This document shows positions 39,843 through 49,659 of a DNA stretch of 64,000 nucleotides, one piece after another (the first letter of the stretch is position 1; every line of letters starts with the position of its first letter). The stretch spans positions 62,001-126,000 of the forward strand of contig NZ_CP126889.1 of assembly GCF_030246845.1 (NCBI RefSeq), in the 5' to 3' direction. The DNA comes from Enhydrobacter sp. GTDB lineage: Bacteria; Pseudomonadota; Alphaproteobacteria; Reyranellales; Reyranellaceae. The notes under the pieces were generated by a model, which did not search any database, was not told the origin of the DNA, and saw only the letters and a program-made list of their open reading frames with translations. Both the position numbers and the translations under genes were made by a program.

Positions 39843-42086
39843 CTACGCCGTCGCCTTGAGCTCGGCGACGGGGGCCGGCGGGGAGACCGGCGCCGCGTCG
39901 GGGCCGGTGTTCAGGAACACGCGCGCGGGCTCGCGGGCGAACTCGATGCCGAGCTCGGGGAAGGTGCGGTACATGCGCTTCACCGCCTCGCGCTGGATCG
40001 CGCCCGGATTGCCCGGCCGCGCCGTGAACTTGAAGCGGACGAGCAGCGCGTTCTCGGTGATGTCGGCCACACCCTGCATCTTGAAAGGCGTGAGCACCGC
40101 CTCCTTGATCTCGGGGATCTCGAGCATCTCCTGGCCGATCTTCTTCGCCGCCTTGCGCAGCTTCTCGAGATCGGTGTCGCGCGCGAAGCGCAGGTTGAAC
40201 TTCACCGTGATCCAGTCGCGGCTGAAGTTGGTGATCTGGCCGAGCTGGCCGAACGGCACGATGTGCAACTGGCCGTTCTGGTGGCGCAGCTTGATCGAGC
40301 GGATGGTGAAGCCCTCGACCGTGCCCTTGGCCTTGCCGCAATCGACATACTCGCCGACGCGGAAGGCGTCGTCGGTGAGGTAGAAGATGCCCGACACGAT
40401 GTCGCGCACCAGCGTCTGGCTGCCGAACGAGATCGCGATGCCGAACACCGAGGCGCCGGCGATCAGCGGCGTGACGTTGATGCCGAAGCTCTCCAGCGCC
40501 ACCATCACGGCGATGACGCCGATCAGGATCGCCGTTGCCATGCGCAGCAGCGGCATCATGGTGGTGATGCGCGAGGCGGGCGGCGGCGTGGCGTCGCCGT
40601 CGGCGATCGCCTGCGCCGCGCTCTTCTGGCGGTGCGCCATGTAGGGATCGGTGACGTACTTCAGGAACTCCCACAGCACGAAGGCGAGGAAGAGCGTGAT
40701 GCCGGCGGTGCGCGAGGCGCGCGTGATGGCGAGCCACTCGCTTTCGCTGGCGAGGCCCAGCACCCGCACCACCCAGCTCTCCGCGATCACGATCAGCGCG
40801 CCGATCAGCACCGCCACGCGCACGCAGCGCGCCACCACGTCCGGCAGCCTGGGATAGGCGCTGGCGGGCGTGGCGCCGGCGAGCTGCGAGTCGAGCCGCC
40901 GCACGAACGCCTGCAGGAAGGTCTCGAACACCAGCACGCCGACCACGATGCCGAGCGTGAGCAGCATCGTCTGGCCGATCTTCTCCTGGCCCTCGATCGC
41001 GCCGTAGAGCTGGGCGAGCGCCAGGATCACGATGAAGGTGACGGCGCTCGGCACCCAGTGCCGGCCCACCGCGCCGGCCAGCCGCGCCGCGCCGCCGAGC
41101 CCGCCGAACCACTGCCGCGCGGCGATCCGCGAACGCAGCACCAGCCACAGGAAGGCGGCGAGCAGAATGGGCAAGACGCTGATGCGATAGGCCGCGATCT
41201 CGTCGGCCGAGGCGCCGATCGCCAGCAGCACCTTGGCGAGCAGCGTCCCCAGCATGATGAGCAGCAGGATCGCCGAGATGCGCAGATAGAGCGGCCTCGC
41301 CTCGCGGTCCTCGGCCTTGCAGAGCCGCGCCGCCGGCATGTCGGGCTGCAGGATGATGCGGAACAGCAGCACGTCGAGGCGCCACGCGAAGATGCCGACC
41401 AGCACCGCGGCGGCCAGCCGGTCCTGGCCCGTGGTGCCCGCGAACCATGCGCCGGCGGCGCCGTTGCAGACCACCCACACGGCGAGCACGCCGATGCCGT
41501 CGAGCATCGCCAGCAGGCCGAGATTGCCCAGCGAGGCCAGCCCCCGCTCCGCGCCGGCGCCCGCCGCGAGCCGCGCGCGATACCGCGCCAGCAGCGCGCG
41601 CAGCGCCGCCTCGACCAGCACCGCGACGACCGCGACCGCGCCCAGCAGCAGCAGGAAGGCCGACGTCCCCCGCCCGCCTTGCGCGCGCTGGTCGAGCAGG
41701 CCGGGGATGGAGGTGAGCCTCGCGCCATAGGCGGGGAACGCCGCGGCGACCGCGCCCGCGCGATGCAGGAAGGCGGCGAACGCGCCCGGCCCCTCCTCGA
41801 TCGGGCGCTCCGCGAGCGGCGTCCGTACGACCTTCGGCGCGGCAGCGGCATTGCCCTTGCCGGACTTCTTCGCCGCGGGCGCGGGCGCGGCAGGCGCCGG
41901 CGGCGATGCCGTCATGCCTTGCGCCTTCAGCTTCTCGGTGACGGAATTGCTGATCGCCTCGACCAGCGCGTCGAACTGCTGCTGAGTGAGGCCGGCGGGC
42001 GGAGTCTCAGGCGCCTGGGCGCGGCCGATGCCCATGCCGCCGATCAGCAGCAGCACGGCCAGCACAACCGAACGGAACATCGTCAT
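39843..42086 (-). CDS. MscS-family mechanosensitive channel, large form
   Basis: 747 aa. Signal peptide (MTMFRSVVLAVLLLIGGMGI), Ala/Pro-rich periplasmic start, about ten helices, then the MscS core: LESFGINVTPLIAGASVFGI, AISFGSQTLVRDIVSGIFYL, TDDAFRVGEYVDCGKAKGTV, EGFTIRSIKLRHQNGQLHIV, PFGQLGQITNFSRDWITVKF. Protects against osmotic downshock. Single gene, no operon partner. Confidence 0.92.
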   Translation of the reverse strand: MTMFRSVVLAVLLLIGGMGIGRAQAPETPPAGLTQQQFDALVEAISNSVTEKLKAQGMTASPPAPAAPAPAAKKSGKGNAAAAPKVVRTPLAERPIEEGPGAFAAFLHRAGAVAAAFPAYGARLTSIPGLLDQRAQGGRGTSAFLLLLGAVAVVAVLVEAALRALLARYRARLAAGAGAERGLASLGNLGLLAMLDGIGVLAVWVVCNGAAGAWFAGTTGQDRLAAAVLVGIFAWRLDVLLFRIILQPDMPAARLCKAEDREARPLYLRISAILLLIMLGTLLAKVLLAIGASADEIAAYRISVLPILLAAFLWLVLRSRIAARQWFGGLGGAARLAGAVGRHWVPSAVTFIVILALAQLYGAIEGQEKIGQTMLLTLGIVVGVLVFETFLQAFVRRLDSQLAGATPASAYPRLPDVVARCVRVAVLIGALIVIAESWVVRVLGLASESEWLAITRASRTAGITLFLAFVLWEFLKYVTDPYMAHRQKSAAQAIADGDATPPPASRITTMMPLLRMATAILIGVIAVMVALESFGINVTPLIAGASVFGIAISFGSQTLVRDIVSGIFYLTDDAFRVGEYVDCGKAKGTVEGFTIRSIKLRHQNGQLHIVPFGQLGQITNFSRDWITVKFNLRFARDTDLEKLRKAAKKIGQEMLEIPEIKEAVLTPFKMQGVADITENALLVRFKFTARPGNPGAIQREAVKRMYRTFPELGIEFAREPARVFLNTGPDAAPVSPPAPVAELKATA

Positions 42087-42149
42087 CGCGCCCTTCCGTG
42101 ACTCGACCCATGACGGCGAGCATGTGGGCCGCCCGCCGTCGGGTCAAGC

Positions 42150-42250
42150 GCGCGGCGGCCCTGCCGGACGTTCGACAGCCCCGCCGCCTGCACCTGCTGC
42201 GCAGCCTGCCGGCCCTTCGAGGGATCGCCGGTAACGCACGGTCGATGCTC
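42150..42250 (+). pseudogene. Degraded duplicate of the 3' end of the gene at 42530
   Basis: CGGCGGCCCTGCCGGACGTTC and the following about 100 bp resemble 42835-42945, the end of the downstream gene, but the reading frame is lost. Both copies are followed by a short spacer and a full TGTCATCCCGAGC repeat, so the segment looks like a decayed tandem duplication. Nothing else is seen in 42087-42529 apart from that repeat. Confidence 0.55.
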
Positions 42251-42300
42251 GTCGCCAGCCAAGGGGCAGACCCTCGGGAATGAACAAGTACTCAGGACTG

Positions 42301-42373
42301 TGTCATCCCGAGCGGAGCGAGGGATCCTTTGTCGACGCTTGCGAAAGATCCCTCGCTCCGCTCGGGATGACAC
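42301..42373. repeat. Full TGTCATCCCGAGC palindromic repeat
   Basis: TGTCATCCCGAGCGGAGCGAGGGATCC, centre TCGACGCTTGCG, then AAAGATCCCTCGCTCCGCTCGGGATGACAC. Near-perfect arms. Confidence 0.9.
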
Positions 42374-42529
42374 GACGCTGATTGGGGGTGCGCTTGTTTT
42401 TTGTTGGCGGCGGCGTCCGGGCCTCATGGCGGACGCTGTGGACAGTCGGCGGAAAGAGGTTGAGGCTGCCGCCGCCCGCCGTTATTGGCGTTGGCCATAT
42501 TTCGCGAAATCATATCGGATCCCGCCGCC

Positions 42530-42922
42530 ATGCCCGTTCGTTTGCACATCTCGCATGGCGACCGACTCGCGACCATGGTGGCGGAGGGCAAGGTCGAGGC
42601 GGCCGATCTCGGCGCGCTGGTGGCGCGGCTGGCGCAGGAAGGCGCCATGTCCTACGGCAAGCTGTTCGATATCCGCGGCGTGCCCGTCGACCTCGTGGAC
42701 AGCGGCCTGCAGATGCATGCCGGCAGGCTCGCGGCCCACGGCCAGGAGAGCGAGATCGGCCCCCTCGCGCTGGTCGTCGACGAGGCGACCAGCATCGATC
42801 CCGCGGCGCTCGCCGCCCTCGCCGCCGCCTCGCGGCGGCCGTGCCGGACGTTCGACGGCATTGCCGCCGCCCGCGCCTGGCTGCGCAGCCTGTCGGGCAG
42901 GCCTGCGCGGGACCGCCGATAA
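42530..42922 (+). CDS. Hypothetical protein, STAS-like size, 130 aa
   Basis: ATG 42530. Reads LHISHGDRLATMVAEGKVEA, LGALVARLAQEGAMSYGKLF, DIRGVPVDLVDSGLQMHAGR, IGPLALVVDEATSIDPAALA and FDGIAAARAWLRSLSG. The strand-helix alternation and the last motif recall STAS/SpoIIAA-like proteins of alphaproteobacteria, but there is no diagnostic motif. No operon partner. Confidence 0.6.
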   Translation: MPVRLHISHGDRLATMVAEGKVEAADLGALVARLAQEGAMSYGKLFDIRGVPVDLVDSGLQMHAGRLAAHGQESEIGPLALVVDEATSIDPAALAALAAASRRPCRTFDGIAAARAWLRSLSGRPARDRR

Positions 42923-42993
42923 GGCGCGATCGATACCCGGACGAAGATGTGCCACTGGAGTGCGTCACCGGCCAAGGCGGACTTGCCAAGGCT

Positions 42994-43065
42994 GTGTCAT
43001 CCCGAGCGCAGCGAGGATCCTTTGTCGGCGCCGCGAAAGATCCCTCGCTGCGCTCGGGATGACAC
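42994..43065. repeat. Full TGTCATCCCGAGC palindromic repeat
   Basis: TGTGTCATCCCGAGCGCAGCGAGGATCC, centre TCGGCGCCGCG, then AAAGATCCCTCGCTGCGCTCGGGATGACAC. A partial copy of the second repeat family (GCGCGCTCCGATGAGC...CCACTCCAGTTG) follows at about 43104-43134. Confidence 0.88.
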
Positions 43066-43134
43066 GGAAGTGGCTGCAGCGCGTGACCTGTTTCTGTTGG
43101 TGGCGCGCTCCGATGAGCACGCCACTCCAGTTGC

Positions 43135-43752
<618 letters not shown>

Positions 43753-43812
43753 GGCGTCATCGTATCGGCCCGACGCCGCGCGCTTCCACCACAAACGACG
43801 CCGGCCCGGCGG

Positions 43813-46356
43813 CTAGCCGGAAGCAATCGCCTGCGCCTGCAGGACCTCGGCCAGCAGCTCGGGCGCCTTCGCGCGGGCGGCCTCGAGGAAGCGCTCGACC
43901 ACCTCGGGCCGCGACACGTCGCCGGGATTGAGCCAGCCGATGATCGGGTCGATCGGCCCGGGCGTGCGGCTTTCGCTGAAGCGGCGGTTGAAGTCGGCGA
44001 TCGCCTTGGCCGCCTTGGCGATGGCCGCCGCCTCGTCGTCGAAGAACTTCTGCGGCACGTAGGTGAGCTGGCCGTTGACCGGGATCGGCAGCGCCGTGTG
44101 CATCACCTGCCCGCTGCCGATGAACTTCTCCTCCAGCACGAGATAGACGACGTAGTTGCGGTCGGCCGGGTCGTTGCGCAGCGTCACGTGCAGCCGGTCG
44201 GCCTCCCAGTCGAGCTGATAGTCGATCGTGATCGACGCCTCCTTCACGTCGCGATGCTGGCCGTCCCAGTCCTGCGCGCCGCTCTTCCAGAAGAGCTCGG
44301 GGATGAGATCGAGGAAGGAACTCCGGTAGGCGAGCGAGGGGCCGAGCAGATCGTCGTTCGACATGACCTGCATGGCGCCGTCGTCCCCGGGCTCGACGAA
44401 GGTCTGGCCCGCGCCGGCGCGGACGGCCACCCGGCGCAGGACGTCCGGGCCGGCAACGCCGCCCGGCACCTGCTTCAGCATGCCGCCGCCCACGCCGCGC
44501 AGCTCGGCCAGCGTGACCTTGAAGTCGTCGTGGATGGTGAAGGGCGACTTGACGGGGATCCACCAGTCGAAGGTGTGGGCCTTGAGGTTGAGGGTCCCCT
44601 CGGCGCGCAGCGGCGCCTCGCGCGGGCTCGCGTTCCAGCCGGGCAGCAGCAGCGCGTCGTCGAGCGCCGCCGAGGTATGCGTAATGGCCAGCCGGAAGAA
44701 GCCCGGGTTGGCCGGATCCTGCTCGTACTGCGCCCACTGGTACTGGTCGTAGGTGGTCTCGTTCCAGCCGTTCCTGCCCGACAGCGAGTGCAGCGTGCGC
44801 AGGCGGACCTGGTACTGGACCGGCCGCGGCCGCTTGATCGGCTGCGTCCATACCGTCGCGTAGGCGGCGCACTTCTGCGGCTCCCGGGTCGCGCTCGAGG
44901 TGATGATGCCCGTGCCGAGGATGTCGTTGCTCGACACGGTGGCCGGGCTCGACGGCTGCGGATCGCGGTACAGCACGGGCTTCTGCGGCTGCACCGTCTG
45001 GCTGCGGTCGGGCTCGGTCGCCTCGTGATGGAACAGCGCCGAAAGCTGCAGCAGATCGGTGTAGCCGCTGACCGACAGCAGGTCGGCATAGTCCTTCTCC
45101 GCCTGCGCGTTGGCCGCCGCCGCGCATTCCTCGGGATTGCTGATCACCCAGTTGCCGAACGGTCCGGCCTCGAGCTTCGCCGGCGGCGTCCAGCGGAAGT
45201 CCATGCCGGCGTGCCGCGTCTCGTGCGGCCAGCCGAACGCCTCGCCCTTCCACAGGGCGTCGAAGAAGTCGTGGAAGAAGGCGTCGTCGTGATAGAGCAG
45301 GTCGAGCGCGCCGACCGGCCAGCGGCTGCACTTGGGCGAGACCATCGGCTGGCCGAAGCCCGGCAGGATGCCGCTCCACACCACGTCGTAGGGCGCGACC
45401 ATCACCGGATAGGCGAAGTCGGACGGCTTGTAGACGGTGCGCGCCAGGCAGCTCTCGCGCATCGCCTGGGCGATGTCGTCGAGCTTGCGCGCCAGCCCGC
45501 GCAGCTGGTCGCGGAAATCGCCGGAGGTGCGGTACTCGGGCGAGATGCCGCGCAGGCAGGCGAGATAGGTCTCGGCCGCCATCGACGCCAGCGGCACCAT
45601 CAGGCGATGGTCGAAATGGGGCGTGCCCTGCGCCGGCAGCGGCGCCGGCACGGGCGCCGACGGCCCCTTGGGCAGGGTATGGAGCCAGGGCGCCAGCGGC
45701 CCCCACGACTGGCCGTGCAGGTTGCGGTCGAACACCGACAGCCAGGTCTGCTGGTCGAGCAGCTTGGAGATGCCGCCGATATGCTGATCGTGCATGCCCC
45801 ACAGCATGGTGCGGTCGGCCTCGAGCTGGGCCACGCTCGGGTTGCTGTTCTTGAGCTGGTTGACGTAGGTCTTGACCGCGTTGCTGAAGTTCTCGACGTC
45901 GATGCGGCCGTCGCGCAGATCCTGCGACACGATGAGCTGCGCCACCGCCTGCACCGTCGTCTCGAGCTCGTCGAAGCGCTGCTTCACGAGCAGCTCCAGC
46001 GCCGACGGGCCGTCCTTGAACACGCCGAACAGCTTCAGCGCGTCGACGACGAAGGAGGCGACCATGAAGACGGGCGCCACCATGCCGGCGATCTTGCCGA
46101 CGCCGGACAGGATGTCGAGCACCTTCAGCGGCAGGCCGAAATCGTCGAACTTCTGGATGACGTCGGGATCCTTGTTGATGTCCTTCAGCGCCTTCTTGAC
46201 CCCGTCGAGCGCGTCCTTGACCTTCGACGGCTCGACCGGGAGTTGAAAGGGCGGGCTGTAGACGGGTGCGTTCTGCGGCGCGCCCTGGATCAGATTGCCC
46301 TTGCTGTCGAGATAGAGATTGCCGGTGAGATGAACGGCAAATGCAGTGTCGGCCAT
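43813..46356 (-). CDS. Large protein of unknown function, 847 aa
   Basis: ATG 46356 with GGGAGA upstream; no signal peptide. The first 170 residues are helical with a strongly hydrophobic pair (VLDILSGVGKIAGMVAPVFM, VASFVVDALKLFGVF) followed by amphipathic helices (LLVKQRFDELETTVQAVAQL). The middle has aromatic/Cys motifs (GISPEYRTSGDFRDQLRGLA, SGILPGFGQPMVSPKCSRWP, DAFFHDFFDALWKGEAFGWP). The last third is beta-rich. The helical N-terminus with buried hydrophobic hairpin and beta C-terminus resembles the plan of pore-forming toxins such as delta-endotoxins, but I see no signature motif. Single gene. Confidence 0.75.
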   Translation of the reverse strand: MADTAFAVHLTGNLYLDSKGNLIQGAPQNAPVYSPPFQLPVEPSKVKDALDGVKKALKDINKDPDVIQKFDDFGLPLKVLDILSGVGKIAGMVAPVFMVASFVVDALKLFGVFKDGPSALELLVKQRFDELETTVQAVAQLIVSQDLRDGRIDVENFSNAVKTYVNQLKNSNPSVAQLEADRTMLWGMHDQHIGGISKLLDQQTWLSVFDRNLHGQSWGPLAPWLHTLPKGPSAPVPAPLPAQGTPHFDHRLMVPLASMAAETYLACLRGISPEYRTSGDFRDQLRGLARKLDDIAQAMRESCLARTVYKPSDFAYPVMVAPYDVVWSGILPGFGQPMVSPKCSRWPVGALDLLYHDDAFFHDFFDALWKGEAFGWPHETRHAGMDFRWTPPAKLEAGPFGNWVISNPEECAAAANAQAEKDYADLLSVSGYTDLLQLSALFHHEATEPDRSQTVQPQKPVLYRDPQPSSPATVSSNDILGTGIITSSATREPQKCAAYATVWTQPIKRPRPVQYQVRLRTLHSLSGRNGWNETTYDQYQWAQYEQDPANPGFFRLAITHTSAALDDALLLPGWNASPREAPLRAEGTLNLKAHTFDWWIPVKSPFTIHDDFKVTLAELRGVGGGMLKQVPGGVAGPDVLRRVAVRAGAGQTFVEPGDDGAMQVMSNDDLLGPSLAYRSSFLDLIPELFWKSGAQDWDGQHRDVKEASITIDYQLDWEADRLHVTLRNDPADRNYVVYLVLEEKFIGSGQVMHTALPIPVNGQLTYVPQKFFDDEAAAIAKAAKAIADFNRRFSESRTPGPIDPIIGWLNPGDVSRPEVVERFLEAARAKAPELLAEVLQAQAIASG

Positions 46357-46562
46357 GGAGTATCTCCCAAAAAGGCGGGTTGCCTGGCACCACGCTTGAA
46401 AAACATCGAAAATATCGACGGCGCGCGCGGCAAAGTCCGCACGCCTATGGCCCCCTCTTTACGGCATTCCCGGCCGCCTCGCCATACCGCTCTGCATGGC
46501 GGCGCCTCGCCCTTGCGCCTTGCGACCACGGGGATAACCGGCGGTTGAGACTCCATGTCGTG

Positions 46563-46742
46563 ATGCGATATAAAAAGGCACTGAAAGAAGTCGGGGAGTA
46601 CCGGGGAGTGACCCACCATCGCGTCAAGTGGTACCTGTTCTGGTTCGTCGTGTCGGTTCTGGTCGTCATGGTGGTCGGCTACGAGGCCGAGCCGTTCCTG
46701 GGAATGACGGGGCGCTGCGTGCATTCGGACGGCGACTGCTGA
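46563..46742 (+). CDS. Small single-pass membrane protein, 59 aa
   Basis: Starts MRYKKALKEVGEYRGVTHHR with a basic N-terminus, one helix (WYLFWFVVSVLVVMVVGYEA) and a Cys-containing outer tail (GRCVHSDGDC). No family recognised. The convergent terminator of unit E follows 16 bp after the stop. Confidence 0.5.
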   Translation: MRYKKALKEVGEYRGVTHHRVKWYLFWFVVSVLVVMVVGYEAEPFLGMTGRCVHSDGDC

Positions 46743-46757
46743 TCGGCGCGCGCGCAC

Positions 46758-46906
46758 AAAAAGACCCCGCCGTTCGGAGGAGCGGCGGGGCGATGTCTCT
46801 TGCTGAATGGGGAGAACTAACGAATGAAGATCACGACTGGCGGTGACCTCAATCAAGTCACCGTGTCGCCATCCTGCGCCTTCGCCCGCCGCCTGACCAG
46901 TGACCG
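46758..46906 (-). ncRNA. Candidate small RNA E
   Basis: Minus strand: box CGGTCACTGG (46906-46897), a hairpin GGTGACTTGATTGAGGTCACC (46865-46845), block CTTCATTCGTTAGTTCTCCC, GAGACATCGCCCCGCCG, terminator partner CGGCGGGG and TTTTT at 46762-46758; 149 nt. Its last 60 nt match unit C closely, including the unpaired AGTTCTCCCC. No convincing reading frame. Confidence 0.55.
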
Positions 46907-46980
46907 TTCGGTAGCCGTCCCCGCCAAAAATGTCTCGATTGTATTGGCCCCGCATGAGCCCTTCGGCAGACCTCAGGGCT

Positions 46981-47043
46981 GGCGCAACTGGAGTTGCGCG
47001 CTCCGATGAGCGCGCTCGGGGGAGCGCGCCACTCCAGTGGCGC
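46981..47043. repeat. Second palindromic repeat family (GCGCAACTGGAGTTGCGC)
   Basis: GCGCAACTGGAGTTGCGC is itself a palindrome, followed by GCTCCGATGAGCGCGCTC and the closing arm GCGCCACTCCAGTGGCGC. Related copies occur at 51563-51610 and, partly, at 43104-43134. Confidence 0.7.
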
Positions 47044-47071
47044 AATCTTCCGTTTCGTTTCCTCGGCTCAG

Positions 47072-47485
47072 TTACCAGCCCAGCTCCCTGAGCGCCCAGC
47101 CGGAGTTCCAGATCTTGGTCATGTGGCGGATCTTGCCGTTGCCGTCGAACTCCATCGAGTAGACGTAGTCGGAGCGCGTGCTCTTGCCGGTGGGCGGCGG
47201 GCCGCCCTCGCCGGTGTGGGTGGCGCTGAACACGGCGTAGGCCGTGACGTTGCCGCGCTCGGCGTCGGTCGCGAAGGAGCGCAGCTCGTAGCGCCCGTCG
47301 GGCATCATCTTCATCAGGCCCTTCATCCAGTCGGCGTATTGCTGCAGCGTCTTCAGGTCGGCCAGCGGCTCGGCCTGGCTGGCGAAGGTCGCGTCGGGCC
47401 GGCAGTAGGCCTTGCAGCCCTCCCATCCCTTGCCCGCCTCGCAGGCGACGAAGAACCGGGACGCGACATCGGCGATCTGCGACAT
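47072..47485 (-). CDS. NTF2-like (SnoaL-type) protein
   Basis: 137 aa. ASRFFVACEAGKGWEGCKAY at the N-terminus, a central AERGNVTAYAVFSATHTGEG and an end FDGNGKIRHMTKIWNSGWAL give the usual cone-shaped NTF2-like pattern. Such proteins are small-molecule isomerases, hydrolases or binding proteins; no active-site set is diagnostic here. Next upstream gene on the strand is the LuxR-type regulator, 68 bp away. Confidence 0.75.
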   Translation of the reverse strand: MSQIADVASRFFVACEAGKGWEGCKAYCRPDATFASQAEPLADLKTLQQYADWMKGLMKMMPDGRYELRSFATDAERGNVTAYAVFSATHTGEGGPPPTGKSTRSDYVYSMEFDGNGKIRHMTKIWNSGWALRELGW

Positions 47486-47552
47486 GAACCCCTCCCTCGC
47501 ACACGGTTGGAACTCCAGAAGACCTCGCCCGCCTCTGCATGACCCGTTTGGG

Positions 47553-48665
47553 CTATGCGCCTCGTGACTCCGCGCGCGACTGCAGCAGCGCGCTGAGCAT
47601 CGCCACCAGCTCGGGCTGGCGGTGGGTGCCGGTCTTGGCGAAGATGCTCTTCAGGTGGTTGCGACCCGTCTCCTTGGCGATCCGCAGGCGCTCGCACGTC
47701 TCGTAGAGCGGCTCGCCCGCGCCCAGGAACGCCGCCAGCCGCGCCTCGGCGTCGGTGAGGCCGAAGGCGGAGCGCAGCAGCGCGGCGTCGGGCCGTCGGT
47801 GGGCGTCCGGATCGACCAGCACGACCACCGCCTGGCCGTCCGCCAACGGATTGGACGTCATGGCCGGCAGCCGGCCCGGATAGGCGAGCAGCGGACGCTG
47901 GCCGAAGCGGGGCAGCCCGACCGGCGGCGCGAGACCCGCCGCCGGACGCCGGAAGATCATCTCGTGCAGGGCGCGGTCGAGCGCCAGCGTCGCCGCGGCG
48001 TCGGCGGCCGCGATCCTGCCGCCCCGGAGGCGCACGTCGCCCTGCAGCAGGGCCTCGGCGGAGGCGTTCGCGCGGATGACCTTGCCCTGCCGGTCGATCA
48101 GCACCGCCGCCGTCCGGCCGAGCTCGAAGGCGTCGAGGACGCTGGCGCCGGTCGCGGCACCGAGCGCGCGCGCGATGGCGACGCTGGTCGGCAGGGAATG
48201 CGCCAGCCGGACGAGGCGCTCCTTCTCCGCGGGCGAGAACGGGCCCTGCCGGATCGTCCGCTGGATCGAGAGCACCCACAGCTTCTCGCCGCACAGGATC
48301 CGCACGCCCGCGAACCAGTGCAGCCCGTGCGGGCGCAGGAACTCCTGGTAGTAGGGATGGCGGGCCATGCGCTCGCCGCTCATGGCGTCGAAGTCGTCGG
48401 CGACGCCGGTCCGCATCATCGTGGCGATGGCGTTGTGGCGCTCGTCCCGCCGATACCAGCCGTCCCGGAAATAGGTGTCGGCCGAGGGAGCCATGCTCTC
48501 GGTATGCGGCATGTCGGGCAGGACGTCGTCCGGCGCCGGCAACAGGACCGCGCCATGCGCCCCGGTCTCCGCCGTCACCACGTCGAGCGCGCGAACCCAG
48601 AGCGACGGATCGAGCGCCGCCTCGGCGAACGCGGCTTCCACGCGATCGAGATTCCAGGCCGACAT
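47553..48665 (-). CDS. LuxR-type transcriptional regulator
   Basis: 370 aa from ATG 48665 (GGGGAGG upstream). N-terminal sensor-like region (GWYRRDERHNAIATMMRTGV), a PAS-like middle (GRTAAVLIDRQGKVIRANAS) and a C-terminal HTH: FGLTDAEARLAAFLGAGEPL, CERLRIAKETGRNHLKSIFA, KTGTHRQPELVAML. Likely regulates the neighbouring NTF2-like or EthD-like genes (inference). Confidence 0.85.
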   Translation of the reverse strand: MSAWNLDRVEAAFAEAALDPSLWVRALDVVTAETGAHGAVLLPAPDDVLPDMPHTESMAPSADTYFRDGWYRRDERHNAIATMMRTGVADDFDAMSGERMARHPYYQEFLRPHGLHWFAGVRILCGEKLWVLSIQRTIRQGPFSPAEKERLVRLAHSLPTSVAIARALGAATGASVLDAFELGRTAAVLIDRQGKVIRANASAEALLQGDVRLRGGRIAAADAAATLALDRALHEMIFRRPAAGLAPPVGLPRFGQRPLLAYPGRLPAMTSNPLADGQAVVVLVDPDAHRRPDAALLRSAFGLTDAEARLAAFLGAGEPLYETCERLRIAKETGRNHLKSIFAKTGTHRQPELVAMLSALLQSRAESRGA

Positions 48666-48715
48666 CGGCGCCTCCCCCTGCCCCGACGTTCTCTCGACTC
48701 TCCGGCGCCGCCGGC

Positions 48716-49024
48716 TCACACGGCGCGGGTATCGAACACCAGGATGTCCACGCCGCCGGTGGCGAAGCCCTGCAGGTCCGCCACCGCCGCCTGGCCCTCG
48801 GCGCTCGCCAGCGCCTTCTGGATCGCGGCCACGTCGTCGTAATGGAGCAGCGCCACCAGGTGATAGGCCGACGGTCCGGCCGGCGTCGTGACCGGCCCTT
48901 GGCTCACCTCGTATTTCCTGAGCCCCGGCGTGCGCTTGGCGAGCGGCACATGCGTCTCGAAATAGTGCCTGTCGAAGGCGGCCGGATCCTTCGGCGCCCG
49001 GTACATCACCACGAGCTGGGCCAT
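48716..49024 (-). CDS. EthD-family protein
   Basis: 102 aa ferredoxin-like fold: LVVMYRAPKDPAAFDRHYFE, THVPLAKRTPGLRKYEVSQG, AYHLVALLHYDDVAAIQKAL. EthD-type proteins assist breakdown of ethers and other small organics; partner unknown here. It lies 36 bp downstream of the DUF3303-like gene and 50 bp upstream of the LuxR gene. Confidence 0.85.
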   Translation of the reverse strand: MAQLVVMYRAPKDPAAFDRHYFETHVPLAKRTPGLRKYEVSQGPVTTPAGPSAYHLVALLHYDDVAAIQKALASAEGQAAVADLQGFATGGVDILVFDTRAV

Positions 49025-49061
49025 CGCGATCCTCCCCTTGTCGAAACCGCGCGGGCGGGCG

Positions 49062-49331
49062 CTACGGCGACTGCAGCACCGCCGCCAGGCCCTGGTCGTC
49101 GACCAGCGGCCGCGTATCCAGGATCAGCAGGTCGTTCCAGGCATTGGCCCAGCGGGCCAGCGCCTGCGCGTCGTCGGATTCCGAGATCGCGAAGCCGAAC
49201 TCGCCGTCCGACGAATGGTAGCGCGCCAGCATCCTGACGCCGGCCGGCGGCGCGCCGCCGGTCTCCATGAAACGCTGTATGGCGGCCTTCCGCGACACGT
49301 GCGGGACCGTCCACCGGGTGATGAACAGCAT
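49062..49331 (-). CDS. DUF3303-like protein
   Basis: 89 aa from ATG 49331 (GGGGGAAG upstream). Reads MLFITRWTVPHVSRKAAIQR, GVRMLARYHSSDGEFGFAIS, SDDAQALARWANAWNDLLIL. Small dimeric alpha/beta-barrel-like fold of the DUF3303 type. Probably in one unit with the EthD-like gene. Confidence 0.75.
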   Translation of the reverse strand: MLFITRWTVPHVSRKAAIQRFMETGGAPPAGVRMLARYHSSDGEFGFAISESDDAQALARWANAWNDLLILDTRPLVDDQGLAAVLQSP

Positions 49332-49436
49332 GATCTTCCCCCAGAGTGCATTGCGGCGTACGCGGTACGGCACGCACGGGACCACGCGGCTCGACTGTGC
49401 CGAAATCGGCTACAACTGACAGTATAGCAAACGGAC

Positions 49437-49614
49437 ACGCCACCCGCATCACACATTCGGGTGACGCGCCTCGTCGAAGCAACGACCGACACCAGCGCGA
49501 GGAGCCGGCACCGGCGCAATCGAAGAAGGAGGGGGTGGCGCAGCAGCCTGTACATCCGAGGACCACCGCGCCGAGGCCAGCATGAGCCGTCCGTCGGCGC
49601 CGCTCCAGTGACAG
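49437..49614 (-). ncRNA. Candidate small RNA F (weaker)
   Basis: Minus strand: variant box CTGTCACTGG (49614-49605), then CATGCTGGCCTCGG and GTCCTCGGATGTACAGGC, both shared with unit D. The end is not clear: a hairpin CACCCG/CGGGTG lies at 49441-49464 but without a good T-run. It occupies most of the 329-bp gap between 49331 and 49660. Confidence 0.35.
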
Positions 49615-49659
49615 ATGCGTGTCCCCGGTCGCGATGCGTCGGCGGCGCGCCGCCGCGCG

